Shown in pieces: positions 38,699 through 48,743 of a stretch of 64,000 nt of DNA. Position 1 is the first letter of the stretch. Each line of letters opens with the position of its first letter. The DNA is from Shewanella algidipiscicola. Its GTDB lineage: Bacteria > Pseudomonadota > Gammaproteobacteria > Enterobacterales > Shewanellaceae. The position numbers and the translations under genes were made by a program. The notes beneath the pieces are model-generated. The model was not told the origin of the DNA. It made no database searches and saw nothing but the letters and a program-made list of their open reading frames with translations. Location of the stretch: positions 124,001-188,000 of the forward strand of contig NZ_QPQT01000009.1 in assembly GCF_003605125.1 (NCBI RefSeq), in the 5' to 3' direction.

Positions 38699-39217
38699 TT
38701 AGTTACGAACCAAGTCAATAAGATGCGCCGCAGCGCAAACACTGTGCACTAACATAAACCCTATAAATCCATGGGCACTACTCTGATGATAACTGCGCCA
38801 ATTTAACGCTTCACTGCTGCCTTGCGTCACAAACCACATCACCCCAGTAAACGAGACTAACAACAGCAATATCAGGCCAATCCCCTCAATGACACTAAAG
38901 AGACCTCGCCCTCCTGCCGCAGGAATGTTGCCGCGCTTTAGGCCGCAAATATCACGACTCAGTTGAGTAAAATCCCCCATAAGCCAAGGAAAAAACTGAC
39001 GCCACTTGCCCTTAGTAACATTAGCCAGCAACATCGGTACAGACAAACCTGCAACGACCATGCCCAAATAAACATGCAGATAGTCCCACACTGAAGCGTT
39101 CGGCCTGATGCTACGCCCCATAACAATCCAACTGCTGGTGAGGATTAAAAATAGCGATAACAAAATCAACAGCAGATGTTGGTACTCTATGATTTTATTG
39201 ATCAGTTTACGGAGCAT
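38699..39217 (-). CDS. Cytochrome b561-like membrane protein
   Basis: A 172-residue protein with four predicted membrane helices (LLLILLSLFLILTSSWIVMG, VYLGMVVAGLSVPMLLA, LILLLLVSFTGVMWFVT, FIGFMLVHSVCAAAHLI). Candidate heme-ligand histidines are at IEYQHLLL, WDYLHVYLG, and the two near the C-terminus (SAHGFIGFMLVH, AAHLID). This matches the bacterial b561 / hydrogenase cytochrome b fold. It sits after hemG in the same orientation, with a 29-base gap. Electron transfer to or from the quinone pool is the likely role; pairing with HemG, which uses quinones, is suggestive. Confidence 0.75.
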   Translation of the reverse strand: MLRKLINKIIEYQHLLLILLSLFLILTSSWIVMGRSIRPNASVWDYLHVYLGMVVAGLSVPMLLANVTKGKWRQFFPWLMGDFTQLSRDICGLKRGNIPAAGGRGLFSVIEGIGLILLLLVSFTGVMWFVTQGSSEALNWRSYHQSSAHGFIGFMLVHSVCAAAHLIDLVRN

Positions 39218-39246
39218 ATCAGTTATCTCCTAGCCTTAAGCCACGC

Positions 39247-39768
39247 TTACAATTGATGTAATTGACTCGCATATTCGCTCACCTTATCCCAATCGGTATA
39301 TTCCACTCGAGTATCTGGCGCCGTCGGCCCTTTAGTGAGCCACATGATGAAGCGAATAATATTTCTATCGAGGGCGTTATAGCCTTGATAATCTAAATTG
39401 CCCCCAAATACGGCCAGTAACTTAGGTTTCCAAGACGTTTTAGCTAAAAAAGCCTGCATATAAGGGTTGGTTTCTGGGGTATTTTTAGCCGGTTTTCTGG
39501 CCACTAGACTGACCGAAAAAAAACTGCTGACCTTGTCATTTAAGGCCTGCATATTTTGGCTGATGAAGTGATAGACTGCAGGATGATGTTTACCGTGACG
39601 AATACTGGCGCCTAGCACCACTTTATCAAAAGCTTCAAGTGCTGGTACAGCATCAATACTGGTACAGGTAACCTGATCGCCAAAAGATTCAAGATGTTGC
39701 TTGAGATGTTCAGTGACCTTACGTGTTTGTCCATGCACGCTAGAATAGATAATTAATATTTTACTCAC
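39247..39768 (-). CDS. hemG: Menaquinone-dependent protoporphyrinogen IX dehydrogenase
   Basis: HemG oxidises protoporphyrinogen IX to protoporphyrin IX, passing electrons to quinones, late in heme synthesis. The 173-residue protein has a flavodoxin-like FMN site (KILIIYSSVHGQTRKVTEHL) and the following VVLGASIRHGKHH motif found in HemG proteins. GTG at 39768 is the likely start, with AGAGG upstream; an ATG at 39795 would add nine residues. It is followed by the b561-like gene. Confidence 0.9.
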   Translation of the reverse strand: MSKILIIYSSVHGQTRKVTEHLKQHLESFGDQVTCTSIDAVPALEAFDKVVLGASIRHGKHHPAVYHFISQNMQALNDKVSSFFSVSLVARKPAKNTPETNPYMQAFLAKTSWKPKLLAVFGGNLDYQGYNALDRNIIRFIMWLTKGPTAPDTRVEYTDWDKVSEYASQLHQL

Positions 39769-40113
39769 TGATACCTCTAACTTTATTAATATCAACCAAT
39801 AAAATCATCATAAGCGATTTGTGGCAATATTTTATTGAAACAGATCACGAGGGTTAGCAGCAAAACATCGGCTAAGTTTACCTGCATCACAAATACAACC
39901 ATTACTCCTTAAGGGTAACGGCACTCATCCCAGAGCTCAATAACAAGCTCGCGCTCACACCTAGCCATGGATAATCCGCAGCTTAAGTCCTAAAACTCCA
40001 ACCAAGAACAACTGACTTACATCAGCAATAAATAAGATGAAATTAAGCAAGGCAAGGCTAATAATAGTGCGATAAACTGCTTATAACTTCATCACACAAT
40101 TACATATTTAACC
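39769..40113. other. Divergent promoter region of hemG and the TIGR03899 gene
   Basis: About 345 bases without a plausible ORF. No terminator or known operator is evident. Confidence 0.45.
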
Positions 40114-40947
40114 ATGACAGAAAAGGGTGCTAGTGCTTCACAACACAATCAGTTTGATGTTTCTGCTCGCAAAAAGGCCTTATCACTTGGCCGCTATTTA
40201 GGCTTGAGCGGTGAGGAAGGTTATCGCCCTTCGATGGCATCAATAACGGCGCGCGCCCAGCAACGGCAGACTCTGTTGGTCAACCAATACCAGAGTAATC
40301 TAGAAACTATCTATACCATTGCGCTCGCACAAACGCCGTCAGATGTCATTGGTGCTGACTTAGACCCCGACTGGATACATCAATTTTTTCAGTTAGCAGA
40401 GCAGATCCATAACCGTAACATGCAAACCTTATGGGGACGTATTTTAGCCAATGAGCTCACCAATCCCGGCCGCTTTAGCTTACGCAGCCTATCGACCCTC
40501 AAACAGCTGACGCACAAAGAGGCGCAGATCTTTGAAAAAGCCTTAGGCATGAGCGTGACCATTAATAATGAATCTAAGCTGAAGTTACTCATGGGGTATC
40601 GCCATTCTGGTGGGATTGGACAGCTGTTTCGCAAGTCAGATAATACCCATATTGCCCTGTCACAATTTGGCTTACCCTACTCTGCCATCTTAACCTTGGT
40701 GGATGCCGGATTACTGCATAAAAGCGAGTTTGAAACCGGAGTGCTCAACTCTAAAACCGCCATCAGCCTGACATTATCGGGTAAGTGTATGACACTCACC
40801 CCTAAACATGGAAACCTGCAATTTAACTACTATCGCTTAACTCCTACGGGGGATGAACTTGCCCAATTGGTGCGCCCTAAGCCAGATGAAGAGTATGTTA
40901 AAGCGCTAAACGCCTTGTTTAGTAAAGATTTTAAAATTGATTATTGA
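40114..40947 (+). CDS. TIGR03899-family protein of unknown function
   Basis: A 277-residue soluble protein, predicted mainly helical in its first half. The central segment [28 protein letters not shown] is typical of the TIGR03899 family (related to DUF2806) as I recall it, followed by a C-terminal mixed region. No catalytic motif is visible. The last codons overlap the end of the convergent cobA gene by seven bases, so no terminator separates them. Confidence 0.75.
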   Translation: MTEKGASASQHNQFDVSARKKALSLGRYLGLSGEEGYRPSMASITARAQQRQTLLVNQYQSNLETIYTIALAQTPSDVIGADLDPDWIHQFFQLAEQIHNRNMQTLWGRILANELTNPGRFSLRSLSTLKQLTHKEAQIFEKALGMSVTINNESKLKLLMGYRHSGGIGQLFRKSDNTHIALSQFGLPYSAILTLVDAGLLHKSEFETGVLNSKTAISLTLSGKCMTLTPKHGNLQFNYYRLTPTGDELAQLVRPKPDEEYVKALNALFSKDFKIDY

Positions 40948-41747
40948 CCCGTTTGCGCCACATTGCAATTTGCCGATTGAGGATTAAACCAGTTAAGGTT
41001 TTGAGCTAATCCAACCACTTCACCAATAATCATCAGCGCTGGCATACGTAATTGTGGCGATGCCGCTAATTGATCCAGCTCATCCAAGGTCCCGATAAAG
41101 CTTCGCTGCTCATGGGTCGTCGCTTTAGATACGATCGCAACTGGTGTCGCTGGTGCCCGTCCAGCTTCAATAAGCCCTTGCTTTATCGTCTGCGCATTTA
41201 GAATGCCCATATAGATCACTAGGGTGTTTTGACTGTTGGCATAACTTTGCCAGTCGAGCGGGCGACTCGCCAATTTGCAATGCCCGGTAATAAAGGTCAC
41301 GCCTTGAGCATGATCTCTGTGAGTCAATGGGATGCCTGCATAGGCAGATGTGCCGCTCGCCGCCGTTATGCCGGGGACCACTTCAAAGGCGACGCCGGCT
41401 TCAACCAAGGTTTCTAGCTCTTCACCACCGCGGCCAAAGATAAATGGATCTCCTCCTTTGAGGCGCACCACATTTTTGCGGGTGTATGCCTTAGTGACTA
41501 GCAGTTGATTGATCTCATCTTGAGCGGCGCTATGTTTTCCTGCACGTTTACCCACGGCGATTTTCTCGGCAGCTACCGGCACTAAGGCCATAATATCTTC
41601 ACTCACCAAAGCATCATAAAGCACTACATCGGCTTGTTTTAAGATGCGAAAAGCCTTGAGCGTCAGTAACTCAACATCTCCAGGGCCAGCACCAACCAGC
41701 CACACTTTGCCGCGCTCCTGCTGCCTAGGTAAAGTAATTAATTCCAT
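40941..41747 (-). CDS. cobA: Uroporphyrinogen-III C-methyltransferase (SUMT)
   Basis: CobA methylates uroporphyrinogen III twice with SAM to give precorrin-2, the branch point to siroheme and cobalamin. The 268-residue protein is a stand-alone SUMT without the CysG dehydrogenase/ferrochelatase part. It has [18 protein letters not shown], the SAM-binding [37 protein letters not shown] and YMGIL. Siroheme made from its product is the cofactor of CysI, encoded about 7 kb away. Overlaps the TIGR03899 gene tail to tail. Confidence 0.94.
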   Translation of the reverse strand: MELITLPRQQERGKVWLVGAGPGDVELLTLKAFRILKQADVVLYDALVSEDIMALVPVAAEKIAVGKRAGKHSAAQDEINQLLVTKAYTRKNVVRLKGGDPFIFGRGGEELETLVEAGVAFEVVPGITAASGTSAYAGIPLTHRDHAQGVTFITGHCKLASRPLDWQSYANSQNTLVIYMGILNAQTIKQGLIEAGRAPATPVAIVSKATTHEQRSFIGTLDELDQLAASPQLRMPALMIIGEVVGLAQNLNWFNPQSANCNVAQTGQ

Positions 41748-41999
41748 GTCCGCATCTCTGCCAATATATAGTCAGCTTAATATAACGCCATTTTTATTAC
41801 TTAAAAAATATATAATAATTAGATTCTATTCCATTTAGTTATTAGTGGCGCGTCAAAGAAGAGGCATAACCAAGGCGAATAAGCTGTTGAAATCGGCGCG
41901 GAGCAGATAAAAGATGCAGTATGGCGACTCAAATGTTAAAACAGAGCTAGCTTTTACTGTTATAGCTACATTAACTCATATGCTAAAAGGAACGCTTGG

Positions 42000-42926
42000 A
42001 TGAAAATAGCTCAGTATCGTTATTGGATGCCTCTGCTTGGACTACTTACGTTGGCTATGCCAGCCTTTGGCGCTGAGCAGGTAGAAACATCCTCAACGAA
42101 AAAAAGCGAATCGTTAGTCGATGAAAGGATAAAAGTGGAGTTGGCCACCGCAGACTTCCCCTTTGTTATCACCCCACACAAAGTCAACTACATCTTACCT
42201 TTTACCTATAACACCAGCCCTAACATCGACCCTTTCAGAGAAGAGATAGAAAACACTGAAGCCGACATAGATAAAATGGAAGCTAAATTTCAAATTAGCT
42301 TCAAGTTTCCGTTGATGTATAACGTATTTGGCGACAATGGTCACTTGTACTTTGCCTACACCAATCAATCCTATTGGCAGGTCTACAATAAAGAGATCTC
42401 ATCCCCGTTTCGCGAAACTAATCATGAACCGGAAATATTCATGCTATTCAATAACGATTGGCAAATTGGCCCGCTAACTAACTCACTATGGGGTATCGGC
42501 GCGGTGCATCAATCCAATGGTCAAACAGGTGATCTCTCCCGAAGTTGGAACCGTATTTATGGCACTATGGTATTCGATAGTGGCCCTTTTGCATTGAGCG
42601 CCAAGGTGTGGTGGCGTATTCCAGAAGATGCCAAAGAGACGCCGACGTCGGCAAGGGGAGATGACAACCCTGATATTACTGATTACATGGGTGATTTTGA
42701 ATTACAAGCAGTATATGGCCTAGATAAACATCGATTCACCATGCTGCTACGAAACAACTTAGATAAACCTAATTATGGTGCGGTAGAGCTCACCTGGAGT
42801 TACCCCATCATAGGCAACTTAAGGTTTTATGCGCAGTATTTTAATGGCTATGGCGAGAGTCTGTTAGACTACAACTCACACACCAATAGAATTGGGATAG
42901 GTTTTTCCATAAACGACATCTTATAA
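42000..42926 (+). CDS. pldA: Outer-membrane phospholipase A
   Basis: PldA removes phospholipids that reach the outer leaflet of the outer membrane. The 308-residue protein has a signal peptide (LLGLLTLAMPAFG) and a beta-barrel body. The active-site signature HQSNGQTGDLSRSWNRIY has the His-x-Ser catalytic arrangement (E. coli HESNG) and the following conserved SRSWNR. It ends in strands GIGFSINDIL. The next gene, an S41-like protein, starts 42 bases downstream on the same strand, followed by an exported peroxiredoxin. Confidence 0.94.
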   Translation: MKIAQYRYWMPLLGLLTLAMPAFGAEQVETSSTKKSESLVDERIKVELATADFPFVITPHKVNYILPFTYNTSPNIDPFREEIENTEADIDKMEAKFQISFKFPLMYNVFGDNGHLYFAYTNQSYWQVYNKEISSPFRETNHEPEIFMLFNNDWQIGPLTNSLWGIGAVHQSNGQTGDLSRSWNRIYGTMVFDSGPFALSAKVWWRIPEDAKETPTSARGDDNPDITDYMGDFELQAVYGLDKHRFTMLLRNNLDKPNYGAVELTWSYPIIGNLRFYAQYFNGYGESLLDYNSHTNRIGIGFSINDIL

Positions 42927-42968
42927 ACGTCAAAGCATTGGCTCAGCACGAGAGGACAAACAAGCAGC

Positions 42969-44549
42969 ATGATGAAATTCGGTCATCAATCCATCATCAA
43001 TGGCTTTGGATTAATCATGCTAATCAGCTGTTTGCAGCTAACGGCGATCGCGCTGCGCAGCGAGCCGCCTAAGGCCCTATTAACGAGCCAAGAGATCCGC
43101 GACGACTTGCAATTTCTACAGCAACAACTGGTAGAGCACTCCTCATTTGCCGCTATCGCACCGCAGCGACTAGCACTCATAAGCGAGCGAGCTCAACGGC
43201 TGGCCGAGCTAAGTGCATTACCCGTTAAGCGCACTGATTTTGCTATGCAGCTGCATAAGGTCTTAGCACCTTTAGATGATATCGCCAGTGACATATCGGA
43301 TGTTGATAGCGCCGTTAAGCTGCCCATTCACCTTCAATACAATGAAAATGGTTGGCAAGTGCTTAATAACGACAGTACGCCAATCGATAGCGAGCATCCC
43401 TTTATTACTCATATTGATGGCGTCCCCATAGCCCGATGGATCGATGCTTGGCAACTGTTTTTAGCACCATCACAGCAGTCACAACCCGATCAGCAAGCCA
43501 AACTACTACACCATATTTCGCTACTGAGAAAAGAGATAGGCATCATGCCTAGCGACCATGTGCGTATCACCTTAAGAGATCTGCAACAACATATCCGTCA
43601 GCTTAATGTCTCATTGCAATATGCCGCACAAACTGCACTAGCGCCTTTGCCTAAATCGGAGAGCTATTTTGATGCTGTGCGCGGCCAATTTAGCCTACAT
43701 GACTTAAGTAAGCTCCCCCAAAATAGTCAGTTACAAAAAGCGCTGAGTCAGTCGTTATTAACGCCGCTGACCATTATTGATTTGCGTAACGCCTATGGCC
43801 ATGGCGATCAGCTGTTAACTTGGCTGGCACAACACTACCGCGACCAAAGCCTAGCGCCTAGTGTAAATGCCACTTCAGCACTTTACGCCATTGCCCGATA
43901 TAGACGAGCGCCGAATCAGCGCAGCGACTATCTGTCGCCATTGCAATTTATTGCCTATGATAACCTCTCCCATGATGAACAACTGCAACTAACCCGAGCC
44001 AGTCAACAGATCCATACTCAGTTTGATGCTCGCTTTAGTCAATGGCATGCACGAAAATGGCCCCACAGTGAAGCTAAATTAGCAATCAGCCGAGCGATGT
44101 TTTCGCCCGCCACACTCACTAAGCCAAGTGTCACTGAGTCTACATTGTCCCCCTATCAAACATATTCACAGCCAATGCCTCAATATAAGCCCGCTTGGCC
44201 AACAGGATTAACATCTGCAACCGGTCAACTAGGGCAGCTGGTATTACTCATTGGTCCCGACTGTCGCCAGCAATGCCAGTGGATAGCCCACTTTGCCCAG
44301 CAATGGTCAAGTACCATCTTAATCGGTAAGCCGACTCGCGGTAGCTTCGATAGGTATTACCTCATCACATTGCCCAACAGCAATATTAAGGTGAGCATTA
44401 GCAGCAGTGTCATTTATGATATGTTCGGCCAAAGGTTATCAGGGCTAGCAACCTATCCTGATATTTTAACCAATATAGACGACTTTTTATGGCGTAATTC
44501 AATCATCTCGCTCATCCATTTACACGCCAGTAAAGACTCTTCAGAATGA
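42969..44549 (+). CDS. Exported S41 (tail-specific protease)-like protein lacking the usual catalytic serine
   Basis: A 526-residue protein with an N-terminal hydrophobic segment (GFGLIMLISCLQLTAIAL). A helical N-terminal part carries an LQFLQQQL-VEHSSFA motif as in peptidase-S41-related proteins, and a PDZ-like region lies near 130-200 (PFITHIDGVPIARWIDAW). The C-terminal part has the S41 core: LTIIDLRNAYGHGDQL, QLVLLIGPDCRQQCQWIAHFAQ and GKPTRGSFDRYY. In active enzymes the loop after the IGP strand contains a Ser, often as S-A-A-E; here it reads DCRQQCQ. I therefore expect loss of serine-protease activity, or use of another residue. Operon context with pldA and a peroxiredoxin suggests an envelope role. 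Confidence 0.7.
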   Translation: MMKFGHQSIINGFGLIMLISCLQLTAIALRSEPPKALLTSQEIRDDLQFLQQQLVEHSSFAAIAPQRLALISERAQRLAELSALPVKRTDFAMQLHKVLAPLDDIASDISDVDSAVKLPIHLQYNENGWQVLNNDSTPIDSEHPFITHIDGVPIARWIDAWQLFLAPSQQSQPDQQAKLLHHISLLRKEIGIMPSDHVRITLRDLQQHIRQLNVSLQYAAQTALAPLPKSESYFDAVRGQFSLHDLSKLPQNSQLQKALSQSLLTPLTIIDLRNAYGHGDQLLTWLAQHYRDQSLAPSVNATSALYAIARYRRAPNQRSDYLSPLQFIAYDNLSHDEQLQLTRASQQIHTQFDARFSQWHARKWPHSEAKLAISRAMFSPATLTKPSVTESTLSPYQTYSQPMPQYKPAWPTGLTSATGQLGQLVLLIGPDCRQQCQWIAHFAQQWSSTILIGKPTRGSFDRYYLITLPNSNIKVSISSSVIYDMFGQRLSGLATYPDILTNIDDFLWRNSIISLIHLHASKDSSE

Positions 44550-44600
44550 CCAGGAAGCCCTCTAGCAATCACTCAAAGTCCACATAAAAGGATCAATAAT

Positions 44601-45167
44601 ATGAAGACATTAATCAACCCCCTATCGAGCCGATGGGCCCACATTAAGAGGCTCACAAGCGTTCTGATCCTCGGCCTAACCTGCGTTAACTTTGCCCATG
44701 CAACCGATTTAAAAGTAGGCGATAAGGCGCCAGACTTTAGATTGCAAGCAACCGATGGCCATTTCTACCAACTACAAGATTACCTGGGCAAACAAACCTT
44801 AGTTCTGGCTTGGTACCCCATGGCTAATACTCATGGCTGTACGTTAGAGTGCAAATCACTGGTGCAAAAAGGCCACCTTATTCGGGAGTATAATGCCGTT
44901 TATATGATGGCGAGTGTCGATGATCTTGAAGATAACCAAAAGTTTGCCGAAGAACAAAAAGCCGACTTTCCTATGTTAAGCGACCCGACAAAAGCCACGG
45001 CTAAAGCTTTTGATGTGCTTAATTTAGTGCGAGTCGCCAGCCGAGTAACTTTTTATATCGGAAAAGATGGAACCATCTTAAAAATTGATGACGATATCAA
45101 CCCTGCCACCGCAGCCGAAGATATCGCCGCCACCTTAGCTGAGCTAGGCGTAGAGAAACGCAGTTAA
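44601..45167 (+). CDS. Exported peroxiredoxin (AhpC/TSA type)
   Basis: A 188-residue thiol peroxidase. An N-terminal hydrophobic segment (VLILGLTCVNFAHA) resembles a signal peptide, so the enzyme probably works in the periplasm. The thioredoxin fold begins at VGDKAPDFRLQATDG. The active-site motif is WYPMANTHGCTLEC, with the peroxidatic Cys and the P-x3-T-x2-C pattern; a second Cys four residues later recalls BCP/PrxQ-type enzymes. AAGGATC precedes the start. It is downstream of the S41-like gene by about 50 bases. Confidence 0.88.
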   Translation: MKTLINPLSSRWAHIKRLTSVLILGLTCVNFAHATDLKVGDKAPDFRLQATDGHFYQLQDYLGKQTLVLAWYPMANTHGCTLECKSLVQKGHLIREYNAVYMMASVDDLEDNQKFAEEQKADFPMLSDPTKATAKAFDVLNLVRVASRVTFYIGKDGTILKIDDDINPATAAEDIAATLAELGVEKRS

Positions 45168-45170
45168 GCC

Positions 45171-45584
45171 TTAACTTAACCCTTCGAAGGCAAGGTCGTA
45201 GGCCTTGCCTAAATCAACTGTTTTAGGCTTATCAGCCTTCAACTCACCAGTTCGCTTATCGGTAGCTTTAAGCGTCGCAGGATGCACCAGGCTCAACGGC
45301 ACATTAGCGATAGTCAATAACACTCCCTCAAGGATAAAAGTGCCTGCTCCACCGGCACCTTGCCCGGTTGTCGCGCGGCGATTAAGCACTAACTGCGCCA
45401 CATTATGTTGCTGACAATAGCTCTCAAAAGCGGCGCAAAACAGCTTAATATCCTCTGTAGTGGGAGCCTTAGGAATAGTCAGTTTATTGATTTTACTTGC
45501 CAGCACCCTATGGCTTTCACGGGTCCCCTCAACACTCACTAAACGGGCTTCATTCCCCTTTAAAAACACACCTGTTATCACCAT
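45171..45584 (-). CDS. DUF3010-family protein
   Basis: A 137-residue soluble protein. The pattern MVITGVFLKGNEARLVSVEG, LVLNRRATTGQGAGGAGTFILEG and HPATLKATDK is the DUF3010 family as I recall it. This looks like a small RNase H-like or nuclease-related fold, but no function is established. The ATG at 45584 is chosen over the GTG at 45593. The stop lies three bases from the peroxiredoxin stop on the opposite strand. Confidence 0.75.
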   Translation of the reverse strand: MVITGVFLKGNEARLVSVEGTRESHRVLASKINKLTIPKAPTTEDIKLFCAAFESYCQQHNVAQLVLNRRATTGQGAGGAGTFILEGVLLTIANVPLSLVHPATLKATDKRTGELKADKPKTVDLGKAYDLAFEGLS

Positions 45585-45611
45585 AAGACCCACCTGCTGT
45601 AAAAACTAAAA

Positions 45612-45647
45612 AGCCCCACCACTATGATTCACCATAGTGGTGGGGCT
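45612..45647 (-). terminator. Terminator of the large exported protein gene
   Basis: A perfect 15-bp stem AGCCCCACCACTATG/CATAGTGGTGGGGCT with a six-base loop. On the minus strand it is followed by TTTTTAGTTTTT, starting 16 bases after the stop codon of the upstream gene. Confidence 0.92.
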
Positions 45648-45663
45648 CAAATCGATTAATGGC

Positions 45664-47379
45664 TTATTTGTCGCTTGCTGTCTGCATAAATGTGTTAATC
45701 GCTATGCCGTTAGCATTGACATCAAAATCCACCTTTATCTTCATATTGTAATCTTTAAGAGCAGCTAACTCTTCAGGAATTGGCTCACCACTCATCTCCA
45801 TCAGCGTCATCATAGGCGTAAACAGCTTGCTGTAATCGGCCGATAACGTCAGCAAACCATTGCTTGATAACGTCTCATTCACTAAGCCATCAGCAACTTG
45901 TTGGGCCTTATCACCACTGTAGACAGCCAAATGATTACCTTTAAGCGCCATATTAGCGGTAAAGCCGTAATAAGCCGGTAATTGCAGGGCACTGCTTAAA
46001 TCAACTGGGCTACCATCTTTAGGAAGTTGAATATTGGCTAATTCTGGTGCAAATGGCTTCACCATATTGAACAAGGTGGCGGGATCCTCTGCCGACAGCG
46101 TCACGATTGCATCCAAGGTTTTAATCTCTACATCCGCCGCCACTTCATTTAGCTCATAGTTAATAAGCGACACCGATACCCCTTTAACTCCATTAGCCAT
46201 ACCAGCAAACATACCTAACATCGCCGGACTTTGACCTTCCATCTCAGCTTGCATTTGGCGCAGCGGTTCACACTGATACGATGGCGTAAGCAGATCGTCC
46301 CACACTTTTGTTATTGCTGGTACAAACTGATCCACATCGATACCTAAACCGACAGAAAATACACTGCTTGAAATATCTTGCGTATAAGCAGGTAAAAAGC
46401 CACGTATCTGTTGAACGGCGCCCATGATCACCTGATTATTACTTTCAATAACCGTGCTGAGCCCCATGGTGGTCTGCTGCTTAGTTAACTCAAAATTTGT
46501 GTATCCCATTACGGTTCTGGGCCAGTTGTTGGCGATACCATTAAACTCATCGCGGCATACTTGTGAGCGCAATTCGATAAAGGGATCTTCATTAGCCATG
46601 GCAAAGAGACGAGTTAACTGCTTAGCCAATTGATTGCCGTCACGAGTGGTAATGCCCTTCACCAACTCCTGATGATTGATATAACTTAATCCATCCTTTA
46701 AAAAACCGTGTTTAGCGATAGTCTCTTCAATAATATGGGTGTCGCCAATGGGGTTTGTCACCGCCTTAATACCCAGAGCCGTTTCCAGTAAAGTCGGCTC
46801 ACTAAAGCTGGTCGATAACGTCATGGTCAGCAGCCCATTATCGATAGCGACGACCAGATCAACCCGCTCTGTTTCATCTTTATCCATCAATGAATAGGCA
46901 CGGTAATTGACATTATCCAAAGAGCGCATTTCATGAACTAACCCACTTTCAGCCTCGAGACTATCTAACAACGCCCAAATCGCCTCAGGTTTAGCGACGC
47001 CAAGCTTAAGTACAGGGATCGCACCTAAGGTATAAAAATAGCTGGTGATATTTTGCGGTAAACCAAAGGTATCGATGAAGGTCTGCCCATCTTTAATACT
47101 CCCCATATAGCGATTAAATAATCCGAGGAAGAACTTAGCGCGCGGATCATCTTCTTCACGCATCAACTCGCGTAACTCTGCAGGATATTGCTTTTGCGAT
47201 GCTGGAATACTGTCTATGTAATCTTTGATAGGAAACGGACTAAACTGAGCGGATAATAGAGGTGTGTCGGCTGGAATATAGGCCAACATCGCATTATTTG
47301 GCTGCTCCTTTTGCTGCGAAACCCAGTAAGCGCCTGCTCCGATAGCGATCACAGTTGCCGCCACTAATGCCTTTTTCAT
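45664..47379 (-). CDS. Large exported protein of unknown function
   Basis: A 571-residue protein with a short signal anchor or signal peptide (ALVAATVIAIGAGAYWVSQQ). The mature part begins PNNAMLAYIPADTPLLSAQFSPFP. The body contains repeated PADTP-like and TMTLSTSFSEP-type stretches and only two cysteines (SQVCRDE, YQCEPLR). The two halves show similar themes (strand-rich GLSTVIESN, KIKVDFDVNANG), resembling DUF3352-like proteins, but I cannot assign it firmly. It is monocistronic with a strong terminator and probably works in the periplasm or attached to the inner membrane. Confidence 0.75.
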   Translation of the reverse strand: MKKALVAATVIAIGAGAYWVSQQKEQPNNAMLAYIPADTPLLSAQFSPFPIKDYIDSIPASQKQYPAELRELMREEDDPRAKFFLGLFNRYMGSIKDGQTFIDTFGLPQNITSYFYTLGAIPVLKLGVAKPEAIWALLDSLEAESGLVHEMRSLDNVNYRAYSLMDKDETERVDLVVAIDNGLLTMTLSTSFSEPTLLETALGIKAVTNPIGDTHIIEETIAKHGFLKDGLSYINHQELVKGITTRDGNQLAKQLTRLFAMANEDPFIELRSQVCRDEFNGIANNWPRTVMGYTNFELTKQQTTMGLSTVIESNNQVIMGAVQQIRGFLPAYTQDISSSVFSVGLGIDVDQFVPAITKVWDDLLTPSYQCEPLRQMQAEMEGQSPAMLGMFAGMANGVKGVSVSLINYELNEVAADVEIKTLDAIVTLSAEDPATLFNMVKPFAPELANIQLPKDGSPVDLSSALQLPAYYGFTANMALKGNHLAVYSGDKAQQVADGLVNETLSSNGLLTLSADYSKLFTPMMTLMEMSGEPIPEELAALKDYNMKIKVDFDVNANGIAINTFMQTASDK

Positions 47380-47990
47380 TAACTAACTCCCTTTAAATAT
47401 CAATAATCTGCTAAGGCGTTGAAGTCGCTTTAGCCTACGCATAAAAAATTAATGGCACAAATAATACTATATGGATGAATAAAAAGGGAAATAACTATCT
47501 ACATGTATGTAAATCGATAGCATAAACGATTTAGCTTAATCGAGTGGCATAATCACAGTAATAAACTGGGCTCAGGTAAAAACCAGTGGGGAAATAAGAT
47601 AAGGAGATAGCTAGGCTTGGCGAGTCCAGACACCTGGATAGTCACGCCGGACTATCCAGGGCCACTACAATAATTAGTAAGCGCTAGCAAACCAATCAAG
47701 CTTTCGCTGGCGTCGATAATGCTGCCATGCCTGCTGTAACCTTCATAAAGGAAGTAAAAGTTACGCTATCCCAGCGGGATAAGATGCACACAAAAACCGA
47801 ACAACATATCAAAACCATCTACGGGAACTTACAACTATAGAGCAAATAACCAGCCTGTGCATAACTATGTGCAAAAAAAGTGCGTAAAGCATAATAAAGT
47901 ATTAAGACTAACGTCTTATTAGCTTATCTATCATGACGATAGTGACAACGTTGCGATTAAAAAGCACCACCAGCGCTTCCCCAACAAACC
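47380..47990. other. Intergenic region with one perfect hairpin
   Basis: About 610 bases without a convincing gene. A perfect 11-bp inverted repeat CCTGGATAGTC / GACTATCCAGG lies at 47633-47660, without a U-tract. Near 47962-47978 the minus strand has a short stem followed by T residues that may end the cysJIH transcript. Nothing else is recognisable. Confidence 0.45.
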
Positions 47991-48743
47991 TTAAATCTCA
48001 TAGTGCAGCCCACATTCACGCTTCAAGCCATTAAAACGCGTCTCCTCTTCTGTCATTCCCAATGTTAAGGGTTGGGTAGAATGAGTATCACCCACAGAGA
48101 CATAACCTTGTTCCCACAACGGATGATAGGGTAATTGATGTGCAGTCAAATATTGATGCACATCTTTATTACTCCAATCGACTATGGGCAGCAATTTATA
48201 GCGTTCGCCATGAATCGCTAAAATAGGCAAAACTTCGCGTGTGCTGGCTTGGCTGCGTCTTAATCCCGCAAACCAAGTGCCGATATTGAGCTCTTGTAGG
48301 GCATTTTGCATCGGAAGTACTTTATTGATGCGATTATACTGCTCTAGACCATCGAGCCCCTGCTCCCACAATCTGCCAAATTTGGCCTCTTGCCAAGCGG
48401 CGCTCGTTGGCGCTCGGTATACCTTCAGGTTCAGTTGCAAGCGCTCGGTCAATTGGTCAATAAACTGATAAGTTTCAGGAAACAGGTAACCTGTATCGGT
48501 TAAGATCACCGTAATATCACTCTGAGCCTGACTGACCAGATGCAACATCACTGCCGCCTGAATGCCAAAACTGGATGACAAACCATGCTCACTAGGTAAA
48601 TAAGCTAGTCCCCACAGGACACGTTCGGCCGCGGTCAGTGTCGCAAGATAGTCATTTATCTTTGCTAATTCAGCTTGTTGCTCTACTTTAGGTGCACCAA
48701 GCAGCGCCTGTAATTGGCTTGGCGATATCATTAATTTATCCAT
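47991..48743 (-). CDS. cysH: Phosphoadenylyl-sulfate reductase
   Basis: CysH reduces PAPS to sulfite with thioredoxin. The 250-residue protein has the PP-loop-like fold with [29 protein letters not shown] and the C-terminal catalytic Cys in RECGLHYEI. There are no CC-type iron-sulfur cysteine pairs, so it is the PAPS rather than the APS type. The ATG at 48743 lies inside the last codons of cysI (8-base overlap); an ATG at 48761 is less likely. Third gene of cysJIH. Confidence 0.94.
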   Translation of the reverse strand: MDKLMISPSQLQALLGAPKVEQQAELAKINDYLATLTAAERVLWGLAYLPSEHGLSSSFGIQAAVMLHLVSQAQSDITVILTDTGYLFPETYQFIDQLTERLQLNLKVYRAPTSAAWQEAKFGRLWEQGLDGLEQYNRINKVLPMQNALQELNIGTWFAGLRRSQASTREVLPILAIHGERYKLLPIVDWSNKDVHQYLTAHQLPYHPLWEQGYVSVGDTHSTQPLTLGMTEEETRFNGLKRECGLHYEI

